A stretch of 64,000 bases of DNA from the NCBI RefSeq assembly GCF_017744955.1, contig NZ_JAGIAG010000003.1:1-64000 (forward strand), given 5' to 3'. The notes beneath the pieces are model-generated. The model saw nothing but the letters and a program-made list of their open reading frames with translations. It made no database searches and had not been told where the DNA came from. Shown here piece after piece: positions 1 to 8,598 of this stretch (the first letter of the stretch is position 1; each line of letters begins with the position of its first letter). The position numbers and the translations under genes are program-made. The stretch is from Dokdonella sp. GTDB taxonomy: Bacteria; Pseudomonadota; Gammaproteobacteria; Xanthomonadales; Rhodanobacteraceae.

Positions 1-3000
1 GGTGAAGCTGTCGTCCGACACCTGGCCGGAGACCCAGCCGAAGTAGCTGCCGTCGAGGTCCGTCGCGATCGAATGGTTGATCGGGTTCGAGCAGACCACG
101 CCGCCGCCGGTTGCGGTGAAGTTCGCGATCACCGTGCAATCCGCGGTGACGGCGGCGGTGGTGAACACGCCGGCGTTGAGGCTGCCGCCGCAAGTGCCCG
201 TCACGCTGCCGATCTGGAAGCCGCTGCCGGCCGTGAGCGTGAAGCTCGTCGTCTGATTGTCGTTCACGGTCTGCGGCGTCGACGGCGAGATCGTGCCGGT
301 GCCGGTGCCCACGCTCGGCGTCACCACGTGGGTCGTGGCGCCGCCGGTCACCGTCAGGCTGACCGGCACGTCGACCGACGGATTCGCCGTGTCGTTGGTG
401 GCGACGCAGACGTGAGCCGCGTAGCTGCCCGCCGCGAGTCCATTGGTGTTCACGCTGACCGTCACCGGCGTGTTCGCGCCCGCCGCCACCGAACCGGAGC
501 TCGGCGACGCGCTCAGCCACGGAACGTCGCTGGGATTGGTGCAGCCCGTCGGTGTCACCGTTCCGGTGTTCACGACGAGGCGGTCCAGACCGATGATGTT
601 CGAATTGTCGCCGTCGGGACCGCCGCTGGTGACGAAGTAGCGGAACGCGATGCGCCCGGTGCCCGAGGTCGGCAGGTTCGGAATCGTGAACTGGGTCCAC
701 GAAGTCGGATAGCCGTTCACTCCGGTCGGATCCGCACCCGAGACGAGGTTCGGATTGATCGTCAGCAGCACGCTCGTGTAGTTGCCGACGTCCGTTGCGC
801 CGGTGCCGAAGTTCGTGCAATCGCCGCTCGTGCAGACGCGCACTTCGAGACGATCGGCGAACTGCGCCGTTCCGCCGGTGCGCGTGTAGAAGCTGCCGGT
901 GGTCCCCGGCGCAAACGTGATCTCCTTCGTCAGCAGCCAGTTGCTGATCGTGCCGGCGCCGGTCGTGCTGTTGAAGTTGACCAGGGCACACGAATTGGCG
1001 CTGCCGTCGAACGCCGGCGGAATCGCGCTGCCGCCGCACTGCGCCCAGGTCGACTGTCCCAGCGGATTGCTGCGGTTGCCGCGTATCCAGCCGCCGGTCG
1101 CGACGAGCGTTTCCAGATTGTCGAAGCCTTCGTCGATGGCCACGGCCATGGGCTGCGGATTCCGGCGCGGCGTCGTTCCTGCGGACGGACTGCTCTCGCG
1201 CGAGCTCGTCATCGACGGAGCGCCGTCGCGCACCGGAGCGCGACTGGCGAGCGCCTCGGTGATCGAGAAGGTCAGATTGCCGCCGCCGGTGTTGGCGATC
1301 GTCAGCGGATTGCTACCGGTCGAATTCTGCGCGACCGAGAACGACAGCGAAGCCGGCGTGATGCTCGCCACCGGCGGGCCGCTGATCGCCGTGAAATTCG
1401 CCACGACCGTGCAATCGGCGGTGACGGCGCTCGTCGTGTAGGTGCTGCCCGAAAGAGTGCCGCCGCAAGTGCCGCCGACCGTACCGATCTGGAAGCCGCT
1501 GTCCGCGGTGAGCGTGAAGCTGATCGAGCCGCCGTCGGCCACCGTCTGCGGCGTCGAGGGATCGATCGTGCCGCTGCCCGTACCCACGCTCGGCGTCACC
1601 GTGTGGTCGGTGCCGGCATCGGCCGCGAAATTCGCGACGACCGTGCAATCCGCTGCGACGTTGTTCACCGTGTAGGCGCTGCCGGCGAGGCTGCCGACGC
1701 AGGTGCCGCCGACGTTGTCCACGTGGAAGCCGCTGTCCGGCGTCAGCGTGAAGCTGACCGAACCGCCGTCGGCCACGGTCTGCGCACCCAGCGGGGTGAT
1801 CGTTCCCGACGGCGTGCCGACACTGGAGGTGACGGTGTGCGTCGAAATCGATCCGTCGCAGGCGCTGGAGTTGGTGTATTCGATCTTGAGATCGTCGGCG
1901 AAGAACGTGTTGTTCGCGGTCTGGCCGGAACCGGCAACCTGGGAAATCGCCACGTTGCCGATGTTGCGTGCCGCCGTACTGTTGCCGCTGGTGTCCTGAT
2001 AGATCTGCTGGCCGTCCTTGCACAGCGTCAGCGCGCCGGTCGAGCGATCCACGATCGCCTTGATGCTGAAGTACGTGTCCGCGGTGTACGTCGCGCCGGT
2101 GTCCACGAAGGTTCCGTTACCGCTGGCGTCGAACGTGATCGCCTGGATCTTCTGCGCCGTGGGCTCGAATTGGACGTAGGTCATCACCTTGCCGGCGGCG
2201 GGATCCTGCGGGTTGAAGCGCCAGAACGCGCCATTGGTCAACCTCGACAGTCGCAGATTCGCGCTGATCGCCGCATGCGTCGTGGTACCGACCGGGGTCG
2301 TCGGCGAAATCGCCAGAGCGTAGTTGCTCGTGGTCGGGCTGGCCGTCGACGTGATGCCGAGATGCTGCGTGCCGTTCGCGGGCATGGTCGTCGCGACGTT
2401 CACGCTGCGCGCGGCCCAGCCCTGCTGGCCGTTGATCGTGCCGACCGTGAACGGCGACTCGAAGCCGGTACTGTAGGAAACGGCGGTGCCGCCCTGCGTC
2501 GCCTCGTAGGTCGCACTGGCACCGCCGGCGGAACCCTGGTCGGTGACCAGCGCGCCTGCGGCGATGGTGTTGATGAAGATTCCGCTGGCAGCCGCCGAGA
2601 CCTTGGCGGAAATCGTGCATCCGCCGATCGGAACCGAACCGCCGTTGGCCAACGTGATCGAGTTGCCGCCGTCGGCGGCGGTCAACGTACCCGCGCAAGT
2701 CGACGAAGCCGCAGCCGGCGTAGCGAGCGTCAGGCCCGTGGGAAGGGTATTGGTGAAGTCGGCCGTCAGATTCATCGCCGCGGCCGACGTGTTGCCGATC
2801 GTCAGCGTCAACGTGCTCGGCGTTCCCACCGGCGTGTTGGTCGGCGAGAAGGCCATGCTCAACGACGGCGGGACCGGAGCGGACGTGCTGATGTTGACCG
2901 TGTAGTCCTCGGCCTGACCGAAGCCGGTCGTGCCGCAGGCCGGTGCGTCCGCCGGCGTGCCGGTCGCTGCGCCCGACAAGTACTGCTTGGTGACGCGCAT

Positions 3001-3435
3001 GCGCGTATTGCCGAGCGTCGCCCCTGCCGGCACCGACACGCTCGAGGCCACCGTCTTGCCGTCGGCGCCCGTGGTGTTGTTGAGGGTGCCGACGAAATAG
3101 CCTTCGTCCGCGTCGAAGGTGCCGTTCTGGTTCCAGTCGACGTAGACGACGACGGCGTCGGTGAAGTTGCCGCCCGTGTTGCCGCCGACCGTGATCGGAT
3201 AGCTGCCACCGGGCGCGAGTGCGCCGGTGGTGGCGGTGAAGTCTTCGTCAGCCGCCCCGCCCGTCGTGGGACTGGTTTTGTTGATGCCGTCGATCGCGAC
3301 CGACGTGATCGGCTCGACGCCGCTGCCGTAGCCGCGCACGCAATAAGGTTCCGGGAAGGCGAACGCCGAACCGCTCGCCATCAATCCCGTCGTCAAGCCC
3401 AGCCAAATCCAAGTTCTCTTTACCTTGCTTCTCAT
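1..3435 (-). CDS. Large mosaic exported adhesin-like protein, C-terminus beyond window
   Basis: The frame stays open from the ATG at 3435 to base 1, giving 1145 codons with no stop, so the gene runs off the left edge. A signal peptide (about residues 1-27, ending SGSAFA) is followed by a GEVED-type domain (about 28-178, VYVDWNQNGTFDADE and GQAEDYTV), then a DUF11/DUF7933-like beta-sandwich, a LamG-like region, and two tandem bacterial repeat domains of about 75 residues (ending ADCTVVANF). A choice-of-anchor-J-like domain, a BACON-like domain (VPWLSASPSSGSVAAG) and a third copy of the repeat domain follow. This order is typical of secreted or surface proteins with no catalytic core. The Shine-Dalgarno GGGGAG lies 8 bases before the ATG. 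Domain names are from pattern memory; function is inferred as adhesion or surface structure. Confidence 0.85.
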   Translation of the reverse strand, partial: MRSKVKRTWIWLGLTTGLMASGSAFAFPEPYCVRGYGSGVEPITSVAIDGINKTSPTTGGAADEDFTATTGALAPGGSYPITVGGNTGGNFTDAVVVYVDWNQNGTFDADEGYFVGTLNNTTGADGKTVASSVSVPAGATLGNTRMRVTKQYLSGAATGTPADAPACGTTGFGQAEDYTVNISTSAPVPPSLSMAFSPTNTPVGTPSTLTLTIGNTSAAAMNLTADFTNTLPTGLTLATPAAASSTCAGTLTAADGGNSITLANGGSVPIGGCTISAKVSAAASGIFINTIAAGALVTDQGSAGGASATYEATQGGTAVSYSTGFESPFTVGTINGQQGWAARSVNVATTMPANGTQHLGITSTASPTTSNYALAISPTTPVGTTTHAAISANLRLSRLTNGAFWRFNPQDPAAGKVMTYVQFEPTAQKIQAITFDASGNGTFVDTGATYTADTYFSIKAIVDRSTGALTLCKDGQQIYQDTSGNSTAARNIGNVAISQVAGSGQTANNTFFADDLKIEYTNSSACDGSISTHTVTSSVGTPSGTITPLGAQTVADGGSVSFTLTPDSGFHVDNVGGTCVGSLAGSAYTVNNVAADCTVVANFAADAGTDHTVTPSVGTGSGTIDPSTPQTVADGGSISFTLTADSGFQIGTVGGTCGGTLSGSTYTTSAVTADCTVVANFTAISGPPVASITPASLSFSVAQNSTGSNPLTIANTGGGNLTFSITEALASRAPVRDGAPSMTSSRESSPSAGTTPRRNPQPMAVAIDEGFDNLETLVATGGWIRGNRSNPLGQSTWAQCGGSAIPPAFDGSANSCALVNFNSTTGAGTISNWLLTKEITFAPGTTGSFYTRTGGTAQFADRLEVRVCTSGDCTNFGTGATDVGNYTSVLLTINPNLVSGADPTGVNGYPTSWTQFTIPNLPTSGTGRIAFRYFVTSGGPDGDNSNIIGLDRLVVNTGTVTPTGCTNPSDVPWLSASPSSGSVAAGANTPVTVSVNTNGLAAGSYAAHVCVATNDTANPSVDVPVSLTVTGGATTHVVTPSVGTGTGTISPSTPQTVNDNQTTSFTLTAGSGFQIGSVTGTCGGSLNAGVFTTAAVTADCTVIANFTATGGGVVCSNPINHSIATDLDGSYFGWVSGQVSDDSFT

Positions 3436-3939
3436 GCCAATACTCCCCAAGGACCGAATTCGGACGGACGCATGACGCCCGTCCAAGCATCGCCGTACGC
3501 GCCGGCAAGCCGGCGTCGGGCAAATTTCTTGCAAGATGATTCAGGAAAAGGCGCAGCGCCGGCAGCTGCGGCAGGAATGTTTCGTGCGGTGTTGCTTCAT
3601 CGCCCTTCCCCAAGGTTCGCGCCGGTTGCCGAGCGCGCGCGCAGGCGCGCTGCCTCGGCAGCTTCGCATCGATTTCTGCAGTGAGCCGCGCTGCTCACCC
3701 TGAACGCGCGCTGGCTGACCTGAACTATATGCTCGTTTTGAGAGCCAGAACAACTTTTCCTGCGCAGCAGGCAGAGAAATCGACAGTGCACTGCAACATT
3801 TTCTCTTCCTGGAATTTTCCCGCCGCGCCCGGATCGCGCATCGGCGGATGCGCGCCGGGCCGAAAAATGACCCGACGAATCAGACTCCTCCAAGCGAACG
3901 AGCCGCGCCTATGATGCGCGGACCTCACCGAGCACGCCG
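3436..3939. other. Intergenic region of 504 bases between two divergent genes
   Basis: No convincing gene. The left part would be the transcribed leader of the adhesin-like gene and contains several short GC-rich inverted repeats, such as GTGAGC/GCTCAC and GCCGAG/CTCGGC on the minus strand. The stretch around 3721-3800 is AT-rich. The right part precedes the penicillin-amidase-like gene, for which no clear promoter is seen. Confidence 0.5.
3724..3753 (-). promoter_or_regulatory. Candidate sigma-70 promoter of the adhesin-like gene
   Basis: On the minus strand a TTGTTC box (3753-3748) and a TATAGT box (3729-3724) are separated by 18 bases. This is close to the sigma-70 consensus and lies in unusually AT-rich DNA for this genome. 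Transcription would start near 3715, leaving a leader of about 280 bases before the adhesin ATG. Confidence 0.45.
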
Positions 3940-6321
3940 ATGCGCCATCCGAACCGACTTCGACGTTTTCTGATTTCGTCTTTCGTGCTGCTTCCGATCG
4001 GCCTCCTCGTCGCTCTTTGGCTGTCGCTGCGCGGCAGCCTGCCGCAATACGAAGGCGGGATTTCGTCGACGGCGCTGACGCAAGCGGTCACCGTCGAGCG
4101 CGATTCGCTCGGCACGGCGACGATCCGCGCGACCAACCGCCGGGACCTCGCCTGGGCGCTCGGCTACGTGCACGCGCAGGAACGCTACTTCGAAATGGAC
4201 CTGCTGCGCCGGCGTGCGGCGGGCGAATTGGCGGAACTGTTCGGCGCCGTCGCGCTGCCGGTCGATCGCATCGCGCGCGCGCATCGCATGCGCGCACGCA
4301 TGCAGGCGGCCGTCGCCGCGTTGCCGGCCGATCAGCGCGAGCAGATCGAGCGCTACGCCGACGGCGCCAACGCCGGGCTCGCCGCGCTGTCGGTGCGGCC
4401 GTTCGCCTACCTGCTGACGCGCAACCAACCGGCGCCGTGGCGCAGCGAAGACTGCCTGCTGGTCGTCGCCGCGATGGCCTTCACCTTGAACGACGCGGAG
4501 AACAAGCGCGAACTCGCCTATACGAAAATGCGCGCGACGCTGCCGGAAACCGCGTTCCGTCTCCTGACCACGAGTGGCGGGGACTGGGACGCGCCGCTCG
4601 CGGGCGCCGCACTGGCGATCCCGGACGTGCCGGGCGTCGCGGATCTCGACCTGCGCACGCTCGATCCGAAGCTGCTGAAGCCGGCCGACACGGCGGTCGC
4701 GAACCTGCCCGGCAGCAACAGCTTCGCGGTCGGCGGCGCGCTCGCGGGCGGCGCGGCCCTGATCGCCAACGACATGCACCTGGACTTGCGCGTACCCGGC
4801 CTGTGGTTCCGCGCGCGCCTCCTCTACCCGGACCCGCGCGGCGGCGAGGTCGACGTCGGCGGTGCCAGCCTGCCGGGCACACCGGCGCTCATCGCCGGCA
4901 GCAATGGCCACGTCGCCTGGGGTTTCACCAACAGCTACGTCGACACCGCCGACTGGGTGCGCGTGACGCGCGATGCGCAGGACCGCACGCGCTATCGAAC
5001 GCCGGACGGATGGACGCCGCTGTCGGAAATCACCGAAACGCTGCACGTCCACGGCGCGCCGGACGAGACGCTGCGCATCGAGGAAACGCGCTGGGGTCCG
5101 ATCCTGGCCGAGGACGCCGACGGCACGCCGCTCGCGCTGGCCTGGACGGCGCAGATGCCGGGTGCGTTCAACCTGGATCTGCAACGGCTCGAACTCGCCC
5201 ACGACACCGGCGAGGCGCTGGCGATCGCGCAGGCGAGCGGCCTGCCGCCGCAGAATTTCCTCGTCGGCGATCGCGACGGGCGCATCGGCTGGACGCTCGC
5301 GGGACGCATTCCCAGGCGCGCCGGCGGCTACGACGCCGCACTGCCGACGGACTGGTCGCAGGCCGGCAGAGGCTGGGACGGCTGGCTGCCGGCGCAGGAC
5401 TATCCGCGCATCGAGAATCCCGCTTCGCAGCGCCTGTGGACCGCCAACCAGCGCGTCGCCGACGCGCCGTGGCTGTCCGCGCTCGGCGACGGCGGCTACG
5501 ACCTCGGCGCGCGCGCCGGGCAGATCCGCGACGACCTCGCCGCGCGCGAACGCTTCGCGCCGGCCGACCTGCTGGCGATCCAGCTCGACGATCGCGCCTT
5601 GTTCCTCGAACGCTGGAAGGATTTGCTGCAGCGAGAGCTCGAACGCGCGCCGAAGTCGGCGTTGAACGAGGCGATGCGCGGCGCGCTGGCCGGCTGGAAC
5701 GGACACGCCTCGACCGATTCGGTGGCGTACCGGCTGGTGCGCGCGTGGCGCAACGAGGTCGTCGACACCGTCCTCGACGGCTTCGCCGCGGTGGTGCGCC
5801 GGCGCTTCGCCGACTTCGCCCTGCCGACGCTCGCGCAAGGCGAATACACGGCGTGGAAGCTCGTCGACGAGCGCCCCGCGCATCTGCTGCCGCCGGGCTA
5901 CGCCGACTGGGATGCGCTGCTGCTCGCCTGCGCCGAGCGCGTCGGCGGCAAGCTCGATGCGCAGCCGGGGAGACTGGCCGCACGCAGCTGGGGCGAACGC
6001 AACACGATGCGGATCGCGCATCCGGTCTCGCGCGGCCTGCCGGCCTTTCTCGCGCGCTTTCTCGACATGCCCTACGAAGCGTTGCCCGGCGACAGCAACA
6101 TGCCGCGCGTGCAGGGGCCGAGCTTCGGCGCGTCGGAACGCTTCGCGGTCGCACCGGGGGACGAGGCGAACGGCTACTTCATGATGGCCGGCGGCCAGAG
6201 CGGCCATCCGCTGTCGCCGTACTACGGCGCCGGCCACGCCGACTGGGCCGCGGGCCGGCCGACGCCGTTCCTGCCGGGGCCGGCGCAGCACGTGCTGACG
6301 ATGACGCCGGCGACGCGATAG
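3940..6321 (+). CDS. Penicillin amidase family (Ntn-hydrolase) acylase
   Basis: A protein of 793 residues with an N-terminal membrane or signal segment (about 11-30) followed by a complete penicillin-amidase fold. The proenzyme is expected to self-cleave before Ser259 in the motif LPGSNSFAVGG, producing alpha and beta chains with Ser259 as nucleophile. Other family landmarks are DSLGTATIRATN and YVHAQERYFEMD near the N-terminus, NDMHLDLRVPG, and GSNGHVAWGFTNSYVD. The family includes penicillin, cephalosporin and acyl-homoserine-lactone acylases. Substrate cannot be read from the sequence, so quorum quenching, beta-lactam or peptide amide hydrolysis are all possible. It is probably periplasmic. 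It stands alone, facing away from the adhesin-like gene. Confidence 0.9.
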   Translation: MRHPNRLRRFLISSFVLLPIGLLVALWLSLRGSLPQYEGGISSTALTQAVTVERDSLGTATIRATNRRDLAWALGYVHAQERYFEMDLLRRRAAGELAELFGAVALPVDRIARAHRMRARMQAAVAALPADQREQIERYADGANAGLAALSVRPFAYLLTRNQPAPWRSEDCLLVVAAMAFTLNDAENKRELAYTKMRATLPETAFRLLTTSGGDWDAPLAGAALAIPDVPGVADLDLRTLDPKLLKPADTAVANLPGSNSFAVGGALAGGAALIANDMHLDLRVPGLWFRARLLYPDPRGGEVDVGGASLPGTPALIAGSNGHVAWGFTNSYVDTADWVRVTRDAQDRTRYRTPDGWTPLSEITETLHVHGAPDETLRIEETRWGPILAEDADGTPLALAWTAQMPGAFNLDLQRLELAHDTGEALAIAQASGLPPQNFLVGDRDGRIGWTLAGRIPRRAGGYDAALPTDWSQAGRGWDGWLPAQDYPRIENPASQRLWTANQRVADAPWLSALGDGGYDLGARAGQIRDDLAARERFAPADLLAIQLDDRALFLERWKDLLQRELERAPKSALNEAMRGALAGWNGHASTDSVAYRLVRAWRNEVVDTVLDGFAAVVRRRFADFALPTLAQGEYTAWKLVDERPAHLLPPGYADWDALLLACAERVGGKLDAQPGRLAARSWGERNTMRIAHPVSRGLPAFLARFLDMPYEALPGDSNMPRVQGPSFGASERFAVAPGDEANGYFMMAGGQSGHPLSPYYGAGHADWAAGRPTPFLPGPAQHVLTMTPATR

Positions 6322-6344
6322 CGAATAGGACGGTCGAGAGAGGC

Positions 6345-6436
6345 GTCTCTCGCGGAGGCGCAGAGAACGCAGAGTAAGAAGCGCTCCTGCTCAAACCGCC
6401 TTTCGCTTTTCCTCCGCGCTTCCTGCGCCTCTGCGA
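6345..6436. repeat. Dispersed intergenic inverted repeat, copy 1
   Basis: The left arm (6345-6365, GTCTCTCGCGGAGGCGCAGAG) and right arm (6411-6436, ending GCGCCTCTGCGAG) are imperfect inverted complements, with AGAAGC in the centre. Two further copies lie at 19166-19224 and 62997-63079. It sits in the convergent space between the amidase and the secreted-protein gene. Confidence 0.75.
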
Positions 6437-6515
6437 GCAATCGCTCCCGCGGGTACCTTCGGGCGGCAGGCCTATGCTCACGGACCGGGCCTGCCCGGCC
6501 CGTGAGCGCGGCGCG

Positions 6516-8465
6516 TCAGTTGCCCGGAACCAGCGTCGCGACCTGGTAGGACGCCGGCGTGCCGGCCTGCGCCACGTGCAGGGTCGCCTGGCCGGCGACC
6601 GGCGCGCGGTTGACCACCACCGAGAACGAATACAGCGTGCCCCAGTCCAGCGTCGGCTTGGTTTGCGCGCCGCCCGGATTGGACATCGTGCGGCCGCTGG
6701 TGCTCCAGCTCGCACGGTTGCCGCCGAGCGCGACCCAGTCGTTGGTCGCGTCGAGATCGCCGTCGCGGAAGGTCTTCGTGCTGACCGTCGCGGTGCCCGG
6801 AACCGGCACGGTGAAGCTGTCGAAACCCTTGTTGCTGAGCACGCGCAGGTTCGGTTCCGAGCCCTCGGTCACCGCGCGCGAGAAGTCGAAGTTCATCACC
6901 GCGTAGTGGTAGCGCCAGTTGCCGCCGCCGAGATCGGTGACCTTGACCGCGACCTTGGCGTGCCCTTCCGCCGTCGCCAGCTCGGTGTTCTTGGCGTTCG
7001 CGCCCGGATTGCCCGGATCGACCCAGCGGTCGATCGCCGCGCCGAGCTGCATCGCACCCTGGTTGGAGAGCGTCCACAGGCCGCTGGTGTAGCGCGGAAT
7101 GCCGGTGACCGTCGCCATCGAGTTGTAGATGTTGATGTCCTCGCGGGCCAGGTACCAGGAATCCATCACGTAGGTCGCGCCCGGATTCGCCGCCGGATCC
7201 ACCTGCGACTCGCGCGTCTTCAGACGCTGCGTCCAGTTGTCGTTGCCGTTGTTGTGCTCGGTGCCGGTGCAGGTGCGATCCCAGATCGAACCGCAGCGTC
7301 CCCACTGCCCGGTCGCCGGGATGATTTCCGAACGCGGTCCGAGATCGCCGGGGCTGTCGTTGTTGCCGGTGCCGTAAGTGTCGCTGCAGCTGCGGCCGAG
7401 CGAATGCGAGTCATTGCAGCTGTCGGCGCAGCCGCCGTTGGTGGTCAGGAACGCGTGCTTCACGCCGGAGCGGCCGATCTGCTCGATGCTGCCGTCGGCG
7501 TTGATGCGGTACATGTTCCAGATCAGGTACGGATGCTGGTCGTTGTTGTACGGCGGGTTGTTGCCGGTGAACATCTGGCGCCAGGCGACGTTGGCGGTGT
7601 ACAGCGCGCCGCTGGTGCCGAGCGGATCGCCGCTGATGGTCGTCTGCGTGGCGCCGTCGTTGACGTTGTTGCGCAGCGTCGAGCTCGGCACGAACGAGAC
7701 GATGCCGTCCGTGCCGCCGGGGCCGTCGCAGCTCTGGCAGCCGGCCTGCTGGTAGTTGAGCGCCTTCATGAACAGGTCGGCCTGATAGGTCGCCCCCGGC
7801 ACGCCCGGCACTGCCACGCCCGGCCACGGATACGGACTGCACACGCCGTCCGGCTGGCCGCCGCTGCCCTGCACGTTGACTTCGGTGTTCAGCGACAGAT
7901 CCGCCAGCTCCCAGCTCGCCACTTCCGGTACGCCGATGCGCGCCGCGAGTTCCGGCGTGATGCGCAGGTCGGCGGCGCGCACCGCCAGCGTGCGGTTGCC
8001 GTCGGCCAGCTCGAACATGACCCGGTCGGTGTAGAACCAGACCTTGCCGTCGCCGCTGACGACGTCGAGGATGTTCGGATCGCTCGCGCGCACGCGCATC
8101 GACAGGTCGCGCAGGTCGATGCGGCTGCCGTCGGCCAGGCGCAGCACGTAGCCCCCGCGCATCTGCAGCGAGCCGCCTTCGAAGCGCTGCAAGGTCGCGT
8201 TGCGCACGGAGAATTCCAGGCCGCCGGTCTGGCGCAGCTGGAACCATTCGTGCCGGCGCCGATCTTCGCGCGCGATGCGCCCGCTCGGCGCCTCCAGCGT
8301 GACGCCGAGATTGGCCAGCAGGTCGCGATTCCAGCGCACGCCGATCTCGCCGCCCCAGGCGGACCACGTCTGCGCTTGCTTGCGCTGCGCCTGTTCGATG
8401 ACGCCGGCATGCGCGGCCGTGACGCACGCGAGCGCGATGCCCGCGGCCAGCAGAATCTGTTTCAT
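6516..8465 (-). CDS. Large secreted protein of unknown function, paralogue B
   Basis: A protein of 649 residues starting with a signal peptide (MKQILLAAGIALACVTAAHA). The start is supported by GAGGTGA 4 bases upstream. No enzymatic domain was recognised. It is clearly paralogous to the product of the gene upstream along its length. Shared blocks include SAWGGE(I/V)GxRWNRDLL, RRHEW, GGSLQMRGGYVLRL, NILDVVSGDGK, DRVMFEL, CxPYPWPGV, NDQHPxLIWNMYRINA, GRxCSDTY, LGPRSEI and LDWGTLYSFS. Conserved Cys and His (QSCDGPGG, KHAFLTTNGGCADSC) could form disulphides or bind metal. From memory the NMYR/KH/CSD/LGPRSE signature resembles an uncharacterised secreted family in other phyla; this is unverified. 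Unlike its paralogue it ends LVPGN with no IFxDGF tail. Confidence 0.85.
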   Translation of the reverse strand: MKQILLAAGIALACVTAAHAGVIEQAQRKQAQTWSAWGGEIGVRWNRDLLANLGVTLEAPSGRIAREDRRRHEWFQLRQTGGLEFSVRNATLQRFEGGSLQMRGGYVLRLADGSRIDLRDLSMRVRASDPNILDVVSGDGKVWFYTDRVMFELADGNRTLAVRAADLRITPELAARIGVPEVASWELADLSLNTEVNVQGSGGQPDGVCSPYPWPGVAVPGVPGATYQADLFMKALNYQQAGCQSCDGPGGTDGIVSFVPSSTLRNNVNDGATQTTISGDPLGTSGALYTANVAWRQMFTGNNPPYNNDQHPYLIWNMYRINADGSIEQIGRSGVKHAFLTTNGGCADSCNDSHSLGRSCSDTYGTGNNDSPGDLGPRSEIIPATGQWGRCGSIWDRTCTGTEHNNGNDNWTQRLKTRESQVDPAANPGATYVMDSWYLAREDINIYNSMATVTGIPRYTSGLWTLSNQGAMQLGAAIDRWVDPGNPGANAKNTELATAEGHAKVAVKVTDLGGGNWRYHYAVMNFDFSRAVTEGSEPNLRVLSNKGFDSFTVPVPGTATVSTKTFRDGDLDATNDWVALGGNRASWSTSGRTMSNPGGAQTKPTLDWGTLYSFSVVVNRAPVAGQATLHVAQAGTPASYQVATLVPGN

Positions 8466-8490
8466 CTTTCACCTCGTCGATGGATGATCG

Positions 8491-8520
8491 GGAACGGCGC
8501 CGCTTCCGGAGCGCCGTTCC
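8491..8520 (-). terminator. GC hairpin downstream of secreted paralogue A
   Basis: A perfect 10-base-pair stem (GGAACGGCGC / GCGCCGTTCC) with a 10-base loop lies between the two paralogous genes. It has no T-tract, so it could be a weak terminator, an mRNA stabiliser or a processing site giving the two paralogues different expression levels. Confidence 0.4.
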
Positions 8521-8577
8521 TTGGTCGGGAAACCGGACTGCGCGGTTGCGCAGAGCCGGCGAGCGGATCGGCTCTCA

Positions 8578-8597
8578 CGATCGCCGGTCGGCGATCG
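8578..8597 (-). other. Hairpin immediately after the paralogue A stop codon
   Basis: CGATCGCCG / CGGCGATCG is a perfect 9-base inverted repeat with a 2-base centre, directly next to the stop codon at 8599-8601. Together with the hairpin at 8491-8520 it makes a double stem-loop in the intercistronic space. Confidence 0.4.
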
Positions 8598-8598
8598 T

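Noticed and set aside
73..3684. A plus-strand open frame of about 1200 codons
   Set aside because: It is antisense to the adhesin-like gene, whose translation shows a signal peptide and recognisable domains. The plus-strand product is a low-complexity Arg/Ala-rich sequence, a by-product of high GC at third positions.
3560..3715. A cyclic-di-GMP (GEMM) riboswitch in the adhesin leader
   Set aside because: A GCGAAGC segment and nearby stems looked suggestive, but the conserved AGGGCAAACC half, the GNRA loop and the AGCCGGGTT end are not present.
6340..6440. A transposable element or insertion sequence remnant at the dispersed repeats
   Set aside because: No transposase fragment, no target-site duplication that I can see, and a length of only 60-90 bases. 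Treated as a non-autonomous intergenic repeat.
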